A stretch of 64,000 nt of DNA from Brugia malayi (lineage: Eukaryota > Nematoda > Chromadorea > Rhabditida > Onchocercidae): contig NW_025062477.1 in the NCBI RefSeq assembly GCF_000002995.4, positions 10,760,649 through 10,824,648 of the forward strand. Direction: 5' to 3'. Below the pieces are notes generated by a model. The model was not told where the DNA came from. It saw only the letters and a list, made by a program, of their open reading frames with translations, and made no database searches. Shown piece after piece: positions 1 to 15,800 of this stretch. Both the position numbers and the translations under genes were made by a program. Position 1 is the first letter of the stretch. The number at the start of each line of letters is the position of its first letter.

Positions 1-149
1 TTCAGTTCTCGAAAAAAAGCAAAATACATTTAGGATTAAATGATTTCATATGAAAATGTATTACTTGATGGTTGGTGATATATGAACATAATATTCTGTT
101 AATTAAGCTCGACCGATAAATACAAAACTTTTTTTGTTTGTTGTCATCA

Positions 150-158
150 TTTATTATC

Positions 159-228
<70 letters not shown>

Positions 229-230
229 TA

Positions 231-327
<97 letters not shown>

Positions 328-348
328 ATTATCATTTATTATTATTAA
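150..348. repeat. (TTA)n trinucleotide microsatellite, about 200 bp
   Basis: This is an almost uninterrupted TTA/ATT tract with a few TTTA interruptions and a degenerate right end. All frames are open, so it yields spurious Leu-, Tyr-, Ile- or Asn-runs when translated. It is not coding. Confidence 0.95.
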
Positions 349-1903
349 CATCGACTTAAATTGAATTGCCATCATTTCAGATTAATTAGTGAACAATTAA
401 ACTAAATGTTATATTACTAAATAAACCAACAAACTAATGGATTATAAGAAGTAAGCTATCATTTTTTAATTAATCATTTGAATTAACAGAAGATGAATAT
501 GCTACAATTAGGATTAATTAATTTGGTGATACATCACTGACCAAACTGCTGATCAATTAAAATTGAGAAATAGAATTAAATTAATGCATTGGTATAAAAA
601 CTATTCAAAAGTGATAAGTGACAAGAGTTAACATGAAATTTTTGTTTAATATCAATAGTTTCTCTTATTTGAACCAGGTCAAAGGGACAAAACACAAATA
701 TCTACTTTTAATAGAACGAGCAACCATTGTTTGCACTTTTTTTTGATCCTCTTTTTTGTTTCGTTTTCCTTTTTCCTTCAATTCTTTTGAATGATTTCAA
801 AGAGTACAAGAAGATATGGTGATGCCTTTCACCGATAAGATGCCTCATGTTAACTTGAAGATAACAGATGAAAAAACCTAAATGCATCTACCTATCTTTC
901 AAATAAAATAAAAAGGATATCTTCTTTGTCACATCCTATCCTCTCATTTAGTATTTAAGGATGAAATGTACGAAGTGTCATATATATCCATTCAGTACGA
1001 ATAACTGTTTAAAACTCAGTATTTTTCTTTTTTTTTCTTTGTTTTTTTTGTTTTCTTTTTATTTTATCCTAATGTAAATAGCAAATCAGATGTAAGAATT
1101 GAAGTGAAACGAATTATTCAAAGACAAAAAGAAAAGAGAAGAAAAAATTGCTGAATGTCACTGTCATTGAGACTAATTAGACTAACAATATGACAATAAG
1201 ATGATTTGTAGTATTTATCATGAACAGTGATAGGATAAGGCATTTTTGTCAGCACTAAGATAATATTCGTTTATCACTTCTTATGATTAATTGTGTATAA
1301 AATAATAATGATAATAGTAATGATATCGATAAATGATAGTAAAAAATAATAGTAATAATAATAATAATCGTATGATGCTACGATGATAAAGATGTCATTA
1401 GATTACTACCATTACTACTAATTATTATAATGTAGTTGAATAAATGATACTGTTAGTATGATATGATAAGATACTGTAACATATAGTAACTAACATTAGT
1501 TAATAAAATACTGTAGTTAGCAATTGGTTTGTTCTTTTTTTTTTATCACTAAAGTAATTATTATCAAGTTGATTGCTACATTTCTAATGCTAACTGTCAT
1601 TATCATTCTATCATTTAGATGAAACTTTTGCTATCTTTTAACGAAGTAAAAAAAAAGTCATTTTTTTTTTTTCATAAATCTTTAGTTTTTTTTATTGCTT
1701 AATAAATAAAAATTGGTATTTCTTTTTTGGTTTTCTTTCATTTTTTTCATTATTTTTTCCTTTTCAACATTTTACATTTGCAGTACTTTTTGCAAATTAC
1801 AATAAATAAAAAATAAAATAGAGAAAAAAAATTGCTGAATTAAACAATTAACTTTCTTTTCTAACATATTCTGATTAACTTATCATTGATAAAACTTAAA
1901 ATT

Positions 1904-2000
1904 ACTGTAGCTCTAGTTTTAGTTACTGTAATTACAGTAGTCCTAATTTCCGGTTACTGTAGTCACTGTAGCCTTAGTTTAAGCTACTGTAATTACTGTA
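1904..2000. repeat. Cluster of ACTGTA/TACAGT hexamers
   Basis: ACTGTA occurs at 1904, 1925, 1956, 1965, 1986 and 1995, and its reverse complement TACAGT at 1934. That is seven copies in about 100 bp, embedded in imperfect repeats of a TTAGTTACTGTA type. It lies 135-230 bp upstream of the collagen ATG. The same motif clusters again near 19.93-20.25 kb. It may be a dispersed repeat or a regulatory array; the sequence alone does not decide. Confidence 0.7.
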
Positions 2001-2134
2001 GTTTTAGTTTTCAGTTCTTTTTATTTTGTGAAAAATTTTAACTTTTGCAATATTTTCTTTTTTTTTTTTTCACTTCTGAAATCACTTCTGATAATTCTTC
2101 CTAATATATTTTTTAATTTCAAGAACTGAATGCG

Positions 2135-5059
<2,925 letters not shown>

Positions 5060-6965
5060 TCACTTGAAAATTACTTCGAATAATGTTATACAATTCAAAT
5101 TTATTTCATTTTTGCCTACTTACATTTGTGAATTGTCAAAATGATGAATATTTTGTTACAATTTTAGTTTAAAGTAGGTAAATATATAAGTAAGGATGTA
5201 AGAATATAATTTATTCAAAGTATTACTTAGTTTTTTTTTTTCTTTTTTTTCTTTTCTCGGCAGGATTTATATTAAATTAGCAAATATTTTATTTTTGATG
5301 ATATTAATTACCTGAAAATAAATTTCCAAACTCCAAAACTTATTTATTCGACAAACTGTTCAAATATTTCTTTTCTCTCACCTCTTAGCAAAATTCAAAA
5401 TTTTGCTAAATCAATGAACAATTTAATAAATATTGTAAAATTGATATCGAAAAAATTTTAATAACTTTTTGCATTTTATGATTTTCAAATAAAAAAAATG
5501 GACAAATTTTCAATTGTTCACTTATTTTTTTTTTTGTTTAAATGTTTATATCATTTGATTGAAAGAAATTTTTACTTTATCAAGTATTTGATATTAAATA
5601 TTTGATCGAATTAATTAACATTGCTATCAAATAAAATGAAATATTAGTTGAATATGCTTATCACTAAATTTTATTTAAAGATTTTTAATGGCATCATAAA
5701 TTCTTATGGATTTTTTTAAATTCATCCCAAAAAAAAGATGTTAAATTTAATTTCTCATCATGACGTACAAAATTCACAATAATTGTTCCAATTATTCCTT
5801 AGATTTATTAAAATAAAATTACAATGAAAATGTTAAAATTCAATTGAATAATTTAATCAAAAAATAAATAAATAAATAAATGATGATTTAATACAAAATT
5901 TTGTTAATTATTTGATAACACTTATGCATTTTGCACAAATTGTTTTCGTTTTCTTAAAAAACAAAAAATAAAATTTAAAATTTTTCGTCACTATCAAGAA
6001 AATAAATCAAAATTAATATGTAATATGCATGCAATATAGCAATGAAACATAATTTTAAGTTCCAAATTAGAATTTAAATTTATTTAATAAATTACTGAAG
6101 TCTAAAATTTCAAATAAACAACGCAAAATTAATCATTTCAAAATTATAAATTCAAAATGATAAGAATTGAAATTAAGTAGTTAAAAATTATAAATTTTTT
6201 TTTCAATTTTCTTGCATAAACAAAAATGAAATTGGAAATTTGGAAGCAATTTTTGCTTAATTTCAAAAATTTAAGTAAAACTTTTTGTTAAATTTTACAA
6301 AATTTTTAATTTCAAAAAAAGGAAAAGGAATTTCTGTAAAAAAACTGTTCATACAAATAAACAATTGGAAAAGAAAATGATTAAATTTAAATTAAATTCA
6401 AACAATTTTTAAAATCTTTATTACATCAAAGCAGAAATAAATTTATCAATAAAAATTTTTAAAAAAACACTCATATGAAATAATATTTGCTATAATTTAA
6501 AAATATAAAAATATAATATAATTTTTTTTTCAGAATAATACTAAAAAGAAATAGCAAAAGCGAATAACACTAATAATTATTTGTATTAATTATATTAAAG
6601 TATAATTTATTTAGGTTAAACTAATGATGATGGCTTCATTGTGATAGAAAAAAAAATTTTCAATATTTTTTTTTTAAAAATTTTTAAATCTGGAAAATAG
6701 TAAAGTTTTTGGGCATATTTTGATGAAATTATTTGGGTAAAGCATTGAGCTATATGATTAAATTTGAAAATATAATCCTATATTCTTTTTAAAATTAAAT
6801 TTAAAGTATGTAAACAAATAAACAAACAATATGATAAAAGTCACATTGAGTGAATGATAAGAAAATTACAAAAGCGATAGGGAAAATAGATAAAATTTTG
6901 AGATAATATTTGAAATAACTCGTATTGTTTGGGCAACAAATAGCTGCTGGCAGGTAATTGAATAC

Positions 6966-7052
6966 CTGTATCTTTTTATCAAATATATCAATATCATTTA
7001 TCAGTATATCAATATCAATATCATTTATCAGTATATCAATATCAATATCATT
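6966..7052. repeat. Short tandem repeat of a TATCAATATCATTTATCAG-type unit
   Basis: Roughly three copies of a ~30-bp unit built from TATCAATATCA and TTTATCAGTA lie head to tail. Confidence 0.8.
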
Positions 7053-8088
7053 TAATCATTTCTATGGTTTTGCTTTATGTTTTAATACTTTGTAAATATT
7101 AATAATAAAAAAAAAGACCTAAATGTGAAATTTATAATTTTTTTTAATAATTATTTGTGCTAATTATAATAATAACATAAATTATGTTATAGTTTATTTT
7201 TTTTTTATTATTAAAAATTAGAAATTTAAGAAAAACACAAAATCTCGGCAATTTTCTAAAAATTTAAATTTTTATTTTATACTATTAGGTAATTTTGTAA
7301 AACAATTCTAATCTTTCGAAAATCAAAAAATTCTCTTTCATATTAAATTGTTTTAGCTTTATTATTTTATTTTATATTCGTAATTTTTTGTTATATAAAA
7401 AAATAATAATAATTAAATAATAATTGAGCAAAAAGAACGAAAATTGTTAGCAAATATATTCTGATAATTTGTTAATTTAATAACTAATTGTTTACAAATA
7501 AAAATTGATCAAATAATTTAAAATCAAAATATAATCAAAGTGGAATAACTTCAATGTTGGCAATGAATTGAAATGCTAAAAAGTACTGAAATTTAAAATA
7601 ATAATGCTAAAATTAAAATCCAAGTGCATAAAAATGCTTTAAGAATTTACATCCATTTTTTCATTTTCATAAAAAATTTCATTTCAATTAATTTTTTATT
7701 TGTTACTGCAATCATTGAAGAATTCATTTTTAACAGCATTTCAGCATTTGTCCCAAATTAAAATTCAATAATTGTCACATGTCATTAATATCAAATCAAA
7801 AAAGAAAGAAAAAAAAATTTTTTTGTCATTAGTACAACAATGATATCACATTGGCACAAGAAATTCTCAAAAAACAAAATTTATTTTTTCTTTTCTTTGC
7901 TTTTATTATTGGTAAATGATTTTTTATCATTAACAAAACTCATTAAATCCGCGCTATTTCGATAATTTTAGGATAAAATACAAAAAATGTGTTTAATGAG
8001 AAATAAGAAAATAAATTTTCATTTAATGCATCTTTTTTCAATTTTAACAATCATTTTGGTTTCATTTCTTTTGTATCTTTGAAATTTT

Positions 8089-8089
<1 letters not shown>

Positions 8090-8145
<56 letters not shown>

Positions 8146-8146
8146 T
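8090..8146. repeat. T32-A25 back-to-back homopolymers (perfect hairpin)
   Basis: A run of 32 T is followed directly, with no spacer, by a run of 25 A. The two runs are perfectly self-complementary. The exact lengths may be affected by sequencing or assembly of homopolymers. Confidence 0.9.
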
Positions 8147-8967
8147 TGAAAGAAAAAAAGAAAAATGAAGTTTTGAAAATGAAAAACAACAAATAATCAA
8201 ATTTAATCATTTATCAATCATAGATGAAATATTTAAAAAGAAGAAAAAAAAAAAAAAGATATAAACAATTGGAAAATATTATTGGCGTTTTTTTCTTTTC
8301 CTTTTTTATTTTATCAAAAAAAAATTTGAGCAAAATTTTATTCAATCTGTTTACTACGTTTTAACAATTTATAAATATTTATGAAATTTGGCTTTTAACA
8401 CATTCCTTCGTTTTTTTGTTTTTTCGTTTTTTATTTTTGTTCTTTGTTCTCATTAAATATTTCATTTATAATTGATAAATATAATTAAATGTACATAATT
8501 AATGAATAATAAAATTTAAATTATTTATGCATTTATCAAATTTTTTCATTTTTTAAATTTTCATTCAAAAATTTTCAGCTTCAGTTTTAAATTTGAACTT
8601 TCTCTTTTTTTTTTGTAATAATTCATTTCATAAGTTTTAAATAATTTTAATCAAAATTTAATTACTGTTTTTTTTTTTTTTTTTTAAACCACAATTGTTG
8701 ATGGAAAATACTGAATAATTTGGTTATGATTTTTTTCTTATCTAACTGAAAAAAAAAAGGAATTAAAAATAAAGAAAATTTTGAGGAAAAAAAAGTAAAA
8801 TATTATGCATAATGATAATAATTTCGTTATTAATAAGTTATTATAATTATCATTTTCACAATATTCAATTTCTAAATTAAAATATTTCAAATTTTGAAAC
8901 ATATATATAAGTGTGTCCGAGAACTGAAACGCATGCAAAAAATTAATTAATGCTAAAAAGAAAATTA

Positions 8968-9308
8968 TTAGCATAATTAATTGATTGAACTAATTTTTGA
9001 ATACAATTCTCATTGAGTTAATTTGTAAACATTTCTCTATCCGGTATATAATTTTCAATTTTCCGTATGCAATTTTCCGGTGAAAAAATTATCACTAACA
9101 TAATTAATTGATTGAATTAATCTTTGTTCACTAAGACTGAGTTAATTTGTAAACATTTCTCTATCCGGTATACAATTTTCAATTTTCCGGCGAAAAAATA
9201 ATCACTAGCATAATTAATTGATTGAATTAATCTTTGTTCACCGAGTCTGAGTTAATTTGTAAACATTTCTCTATCCGGTATACAATTTTCAATTTTCCGG
9301 TATTTATT
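8968..9308. repeat. Three-copy tandem repeat, unit about 111-126 bp
   Basis: Three copies begin near 8970, 9098 and 9209 with GCATAATTAATTGATTGAA. Each then carries GAGTTAATTTGTAAACATTT and CTCTATCCGGTATA followed by AATTTTCAATTTTCCGG. Copies 2 and 3 are nearly identical; copy 1 has an extra ~15 bp. No coding potential was seen. Confidence 0.9.
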
Positions 9309-9406
9309 CAATTTTATGCGCAACTAGTTGTAAACATCAATTAATAATTACATAAATGATAGTAATATAATCTATCGATGATAAGCAAATATGTATACAT
9401 GCATAT

Positions 9407-9595
9407 TTACATTACTGAGAAAATTAAATAATTCATTTTTGCGCTGTCAAATGAAATTTGTATTCGGCAACGACATGCTGAAGTAAGTGCTAGGCGTACT
9501 TTAATAAATCTATCAATTTCTTCCTTTAAGCATGTTTGCTTTGTTAAGTTTATCGATCGAAAGTGAGAGATAATCGCTGAAGGAGATTGTGTCAT
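9407..9595 (-). other. Open frame of 62 codons, coding status doubtful
   Basis: On the minus strand this stretch is less AT-rich than its surroundings and is open for 62 codons with a non-repetitive composition, containing Cys residues and mixed charge. I recognise no domain. Convincing splice sites, a signal peptide or neighbouring exons in phase were not found, so it may simply be unique non-coding DNA. Confidence 0.15.
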
Positions 9596-9608
9596 TATCG
9601 AGAAGGGT

Positions 9609-9712
9609 AAAAAGTTAGAGGTTAACGATGAAGTTATCGGGGAAGATAAAGTTAGAGAGTAAAGATAAGATTATCGGGAAATGGTAAAGTTAGAGGGTAA
9701 AGATTAAAGTAT
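9609..9712. repeat. Degenerate ~38-bp tandem repeat
   Basis: About 2.7 copies of a unit with AAAGTTAGAGGGTAAAGAT followed by a variant of AAGTTATCGGGGAA lie head to tail. G content is unusually high for this region on the + strand. Confidence 0.75.
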
Positions 9713-10589
9713 TACTAATTTATCATTATTATAAACATTATAAAAGAATGATAGAAGGAGAAGATGGAGGTAAAGAAGAAATGTTATTGTGAATGATTGG
9801 TTTTTGTTTTTTGAGCATTTTATTAAGCTAAAAATTTCTCATCGCTTTGGATTATTATTTCATTTCATCATGTGATCTTTGTATTTATAATACGTGAAAT
9901 TATACGTACCATTTTGAATAATTTTTGTTTTTTTTTAATTTTGATGATAATTTTTTATTTGTTTAATTCTTCTTATCCATAATTAACTTTGATAAATTAG
10001 GGTTAAGTAGTTAATTAATTTAATTCTTCATTTGTTTTGATGAAGATAAAATATTACTGATATGTCATCATTCTTTATTATTTATTTATATATATATTTT
10101 GCATAAATTAACCCATAACTTGTTCTTTTTTTTGGGTAATTCATGTAACCCTTTTTCTTTTTTTTTTTTTGAATAATCTATTAATATTGCAATTTGTAAC
10201 ATTTTGCATTTGAGAATAAATGAAAATGTATAAGTGTTTTTTCATATTTTAATCTTAACATATTGTGATCAATTACAAACTTTTTCCTTCTTTTTTTTCT
10301 TTTTTGAAATAAATGGAATTCAAGAAAAGTTTTACAAATATTTGTCATATATAGCATTTTTTTAAGAGCTTTCCTTTTTTTTTTTTTTTTTTTGAAATTT
10401 CAAAAATTGCAGAAATGATCGTAAATGATTATTTAAACAATAATACGTACGGAAGCAAAAAAAAAAAAAAAAAAAAGAAAATCACTTAATTGAGGGAAAC
10501 AAATAAACATTCAAATATTTTTATGATATATTAAAATTTAATACGTTTTATGAAAGAGAAAAAAAGTTGAAAATGAGAAAATATCTTTA

Positions 10590-11542
10590 TTTTCACTCTC
10601 AATCTTTTCTCATCTCTTTATTTTCACTCTCAATCTTTTCTCATCTCTTTATTTTCACTCTCAATCTTTTCTCATCTCTTTATTTTCACTCTCAGTCTTT
10701 TCTCATCTCTTTATTTTCACTCTCTCATCTCTTTATTTTCACTCTCAGTCTTTTCTCATCTCTTTATTTTCACTCTCAATCTTTTCTCATCTCTTTATTT
10801 TCACTCTCAATCTTTTCTCATCTCTTTATTTTCACTCTCAATCTTTTCTCATCTCTTTATTTTCACTCTCAATCTTTTCTCATCTCTTTATTTTCACTCT
10901 CAATCTTTTCTCATCTCTTTATTTTCACTCTCAATCTTTTCTCATCTCTTTATTTTCACTCTCAATCTTTTCTCATCTCTTTATTTTCACTCTCAGTCTT
11001 TTCTCATCTCTTTATTTTCACTCTCAGTCTTTTCTCATCTCTTTATTTTCACTCTCATCTTTTCTCATCTCTTTATTTTCACTCTCAATCTTTTCTCATC
11101 TCTTTATTTTCACTCTCATCTTTTCTCATCTCTTTATTTTCACTCTCAATCTTTTCTCATCTCTTTATTTTCACTCTCAATCTTTTCTCATCTCTTTATT
11201 TTCACTCTCAATCTTTTCTCATCTCTTTATTTTCACTCTCAATCTTTTCTCATCTCTTTATTTTCACTCTCAATCTTTTCTCATCTCTTTATTTTCACTC
11301 TCAATCTTTTCTCATCTCTTTATTTTCACTCTCAATCTTTTCTCATCTCTTTATTTTCACTCTCAATCTTTTCTCATCTCTTTATTTTCACTCTCAATCT
11401 TTTCTCATCTCTTTATTTTCACTCTCAATCTTTTCTCATCTCTTTATTTTCACTCTCAATCTTTTCTCATCTCTTTATTTTCACTCTCATCTTTTCTCAT
11501 CTCTTTATTTTCACTCTCATCTTTTCTCATCTTTTTTTTCAT

Positions 11543-11575
<33 letters not shown>

Positions 11576-11696
11576 CACTCTCAGTCTTTTCTCATCTCTT
11601 TATTTTCACTCTCAATCTTTTCTCATCTCTTTATTTTCACTCTCAGTCTTTTCTCATCTCTTTATTTTCACTCTCAGTCTTTTCTCATCACTTCAA
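10590..11696. repeat. 31-bp minisatellite, about 35 copies
   Basis: Units recur every 31 bp from 10590 (TTTTCACTCTCAATC then TTTTCTCATCTCTTTA). Variants have CTCAGTC in place of CTCAATC, or a deletion giving CTCATC; a long T-run near 11545-11575 interrupts the array. The + strand is highly pyrimidine-rich and lacks stops in all three frames, so a 377-codon open frame spans it with a 31-residue period. I read this as satellite DNA rather than a gene: the period is not a multiple of three and no start context, splice sites or unique flanking coding sequence were found. Confidence 0.95.
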
Positions 11697-11699
11697 TTA

Positions 11700-12858
11700 A
11701 ATAATTAACAACAAACTCTTGTACTTTCTAAAAACATTTCTGTTTTTTCTTTTTGTTTATACTAACATTTCTACTTTTTTTTCTTTCTTTTTTTTACATA
11801 AAAAATTCTTTCCATCTTCTTATCATTCTTTTGCTTCCCTTCTTCATAAATTATTTCATCTATTTACTCTTAATCTCTGATCGCAAACATTTCTCACATT
11901 TCATCAATCTCTAAGCTCTCTTCCATAGGCACACTATTTCTTTGTGCTGTTATGATTCACAAAATATTTTATTTTGAGAGCTATTGGATATTTTTCGTTT
12001 TTCTTTTTAAGAAATTGATTGCTATTAATGTGGTAGCATTCAATTTCAATGCAACCACTTACTTTGATCAAATTCATTTACGAAATTTAATTTCATTTCA
12101 ATTCATTTCCATTTCATGCATCGATCATTTTCAATTTCTCCCTCTCATTCATCTTCTTTTCTCTGTGCATTCACTCATTTACATTCATTTCTTCCTCTCC
12201 CTCTCTCTCTCTCTCTTTGTCTCCCCATCTTTCTCTCTCTCTCTCTCTTTATATATGGAATTAAAGAAATTTACCATATATAATAAATTAACATATGTGA
12301 AATTAATTAATTCTCTTCCACTTATGCCAGTATAATGATTAACTAATTAATTTAATCATTTTAAATCCGTAAAAATGTTTGCTATTATTTCTTATATTTC
12401 AGTTGCAAATTTCATTTTATTATCGTTTTATAGGTATAATTTTTATTTTTTAATTACAATTATTGTTTACTGTTATTAATGATCAAACGGATAGAAATAT
12501 ATATTTACATTTACTTTTTTTTTTTTTTTTTTTTGCACAGATTAGTGGTAAATTTTGTAAATTAAAATTAAATTTGCATATTTAAAAAATTCTCTTTTCT
12601 TTTTAAATTTACATTAATTGTTTTAACACATATTTAGAGTTTCATTTTTCTTGAATCATAATTTTTTTTTTGTTCATCTATTATTTATTCTTTTTATTTA
12701 CTTTTTTTTTTTTTTTTTTGAAATGATACGGAATAATTTCCAACGAGCTTTAGCATTGCTGTCATATAAATGTTAACGAAGATATCAATTGAAATGATAA
12801 ATGATAGTGATGTTCTAAATTTTCAGGAATTGAAAATTTTTTATTTGTTCGAAGTATC
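11700..12858. other. Intergenic DNA upstream of the NDRG gene
   Basis: It contains pyrimidine-rich tracts, including a (CT)n microsatellite at about 12196-12252, and long T-runs. No exon was recognised. A TTTTCAG at about 12819-12825 just before the NDRG start could be the trans-splice acceptor of that mRNA. Confidence 0.55.
12196..12252. repeat. (CT)n dinucleotide microsatellite, interrupted
   Basis: Two CT-repeat blocks are separated by a short CTTTGTCTCCCC-type interruption. Confidence 0.85.
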
Positions 12859-15800
12859 ATGTGCTCTGCTGCAGAAATGGGAGCATATTTTCAGGATGAA
12901 TTACCCTTAATATCGGATCATCGACCTGATTTTGAAGTTTGCTTTTCACTTTCTTATTTCTTTCAATTTTCAATCTTTTATTTTCAGTTTTGCTACAAAT
13001 TTCATTCGTTTTTAAACTTTTATTTTAAAACACACATGCATAACATGAGAGGAACTGATAGTTTTGAATTTTACGAAAGCTATTATAACTTATCATTTTC
13101 AACATGTATGTTAATAAAACTTCTTTTCTATTATTCATATAATTTTTATTCAAATTTGTAATTAAATTGGCTAAGATTTTAATTTGCTTATTCTCCCCTT
13201 TTCTTTAATATTTATGTTTATAGGTATTTCAAAGAAAAAAAAAAAGTTTATGTGATATTTTAAAGATAAATGTTAGGAATGAAATTTTTGTTTATTTTCC
13301 AATCAATTTATTTCCAGGAGAAAGTATCAACACCATATGGAAATGTAAAGGTAACGATTTATGGAAATCGGCAATCAAATCCAATTGTTACATTTCATGA
13401 TATGGCGCTAGATTGTAAGTATTTTATTGTTATTAAATTGGTATTATTGTTGTTTATTACTGATCGATTAAGAATAGTTTTAATTTGGTGTTAAATTTTA
13501 TGATAAATATTCTTATAATACATTTTCTTTGGTATATTTGATTTAATCTATTTTTTTTTTTCTTCCATTTATTTGTTTCTTTCTTTTTATTCTTATTTCA
13601 TTCATTTAGATTATTACTAAATAAATTGTTTTTTTTTTTTTTTTTAGCAGAAACAAGTTTTCAAAATTTTTTTCAATATGCAACGGCTGGGGAATTTCTA
13701 TCAAATTTCTGCATCTATAACATCAATGCTCCGGGTCAAGAAATGGATGCTGCACCACTACCGGATCAGTTAGCAAACAAAAACTTTTTTTTTTGTTTAT
13801 AGATTTTCTAGTAAAGCAGATTAGATAGTTATAATAAATACGAATATGTATTTAATCCTTATTTATTCGTTGATAGGAATTAGTTTTTTCTTCTGATTAA
13901 CTAATTAATTAATTACATCTCATACTTAAGTATTATTACTTAATTTCTTTTTTGGTTCTCTTTTTTTTTTGTTCTTTTTTAAATGTAGCCAAACTATCTA
14001 GCTGAAGATGGTAACTTGTATTGTTTTACTTAGAAAGTATTCTACTACAATACACGTACCTTTATTAAATTTTCCCTTGTTCTATTGTTGATAGATTTCA
14101 TCTAAATATTTCTCTTGATTTGTTTTATATGTTATTAACTTATCGAAATATCAAAAATAATAGCATTCATTTTTTTAACGCAAATAATATTATTTATAGA
14201 ATTAAGCTAACATTGACCTAGCTAGATAAGATTGATTACAAATATTAAGCTGATATTTAATTAAATTTATGTGAAATTTTTTGAAAGTGTTACTTTTTCA
14301 GCTATGTTTATCCGACAATGGATGGTCTCGTTCAGATTGTTGATAATTGTGTGGAACAATTCAAGTAAGTGATAATGTTTACTATTTTGGTTGTAGAATT
14401 CTTTTTTAATATGAAGAAATTGTTTGCTTGTGGATATTTATAACGTTTTGCTGTATCAATCTTTTTAAATGGTTATTTTGCAGAATTCGAGAATTTATTG
14501 GTTTAGGTGTGGGTGTAGGTGCTAATGTCATGCTACGCTATGCAGTTAGTTTTATTAACTTTTGTTTTGGATATTTACTTAATATCTTTTTTTTTTTTTC
14601 ATGTTTTCATTTTTCAAATAATAACTTCTAACTTCTAAAGTATTAGTTTTTTTCGTTGATTAGAAGTTACATTCAAGCTTGATCATTCTGAGCATGTTTT
14701 ATTAGTAGTTATTATGAATATGAAGCCAGTTGATGAAGTTATATTTAAGAATAAATTATTCATTTATCATAAAGATGCATTATTGTGAATTAGTTTTGAT
14801 TTGATTGATTTTTCTATTCCTAGAGTTTATTAGTTCTTTTTTTTAATAAAATTTATTTGATATATTTTAGCTACAAAATCAATCAAAAATGGACGCATTA
14901 ATACTAATTAATTGTGTTGCAACAAGTGCAGGTTGGGTTGAATGGTTCTATCAACAAGTTTGTTATTTGTAATCTACGAAATGTTTAAATTTATAACTAT
15001 ACTTTTATAATATTCATTAGTTTTAGTTGTGATTGACCATTTATTCATGTATTCAATTGTATCATTTGACAAGAAATTAAATCTGCGTTGTTTTTTTCTT
15101 TCTTTTTTTTTTTTTTTTTTTTTGCAACATTTTTCAATTAATTTCAGTTAATTTGTAAAATTTCATTATCAGTTTTAATTCTAACTTGTTTTAGATTAAT
15201 ATACGTTCATTGCGCACACGTGGGATGACAAATTTTTCGGTTGATTATTTGTTGTGGCATCATTTCGGTAATCACGTCACGTTAAATCCTCCCGATACTG
15301 TTCGTCGTTATCGTGCATATTTACAGCATCTTCCAAATCCGAAGAATTTGTCTGCTTTTATTGAAGCTTATCTAAAGTATGATTTGAAATCAGAATTAAA
15401 AAATAATCTAATGTATTTAATGAATATAAAATAAGAGGAAGATATATTATATTAGAAAAGAATAAATTATATTCGATAATAAGGAAAATTGTATTATATT
15501 AGTTTTTTAGTTTGCTAATATTTGTATTTTGCTAATCTCCTGGTGAAGTTTTAATTTTTTCCAGCCGAACACCAATATCTATTTCACGTGATGGTACTAT
15601 GGGTCCAAAATTAAACGTACCTGTTCTGCAAATTGTAGGCGGTGACTCTGCATTTGTTAAAGATTCGGTAGAATTGAATGCTCGATTGAATCCGGCAGAC
15701 TCAGAATGGCTCAAGGTTAATGTTACAATGATTTTTTGTTTTTTGTTTTTTTTTTTTTTTTTTTGATTGTTATTTTTGTCCTATATAGCGTTTTTCAATG

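Larger units (their letters stand above)
1..2134. other. AT-rich intergenic DNA upstream of the collagen gene
   Basis: I see no gene here. It holds a long TTA microsatellite near the left edge, scattered ATG/ATA-type trinucleotide tracts around 1290-1400, T-rich runs, and a cluster of ACTGTA hexamers about 130 bp before the collagen start codon. A T-rich stretch ending in TTTCAAG at about 2121 could be a spliced-leader trans-splice acceptor for the collagen mRNA; this is inference only. Confidence 0.6.
5060..8967. other. AT-rich gene-poor DNA, left half of the 5.1-12.9 kb intergenic region
   Basis: No exon-like reading frame or protein motif was found on either strand. It is dominated by A- and T-runs and AATTAATT-type words. 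It includes a short tandem repeat at 6966-7052 and a giant T-run/A-run hairpin at 8090-8146. The collagen 3' end and its poly(A) signal probably lie in the first few hundred bases; an AATAAA occurs near 5316. Confidence 0.6.

Noticed and set aside
134..375. Open frames of Leu, Tyr, Ile or Asn runs on both strands
   Set aside because: They are translations of the TTA microsatellite, which lacks stops in all frames; no unique coding sequence is attached.
10567..11700. 377-codon open frame with a 31-residue repeat
   Set aside because: It is produced by the 31-bp minisatellite; the unit is not a multiple of three, all three frames are open, and there is no splice or start support.
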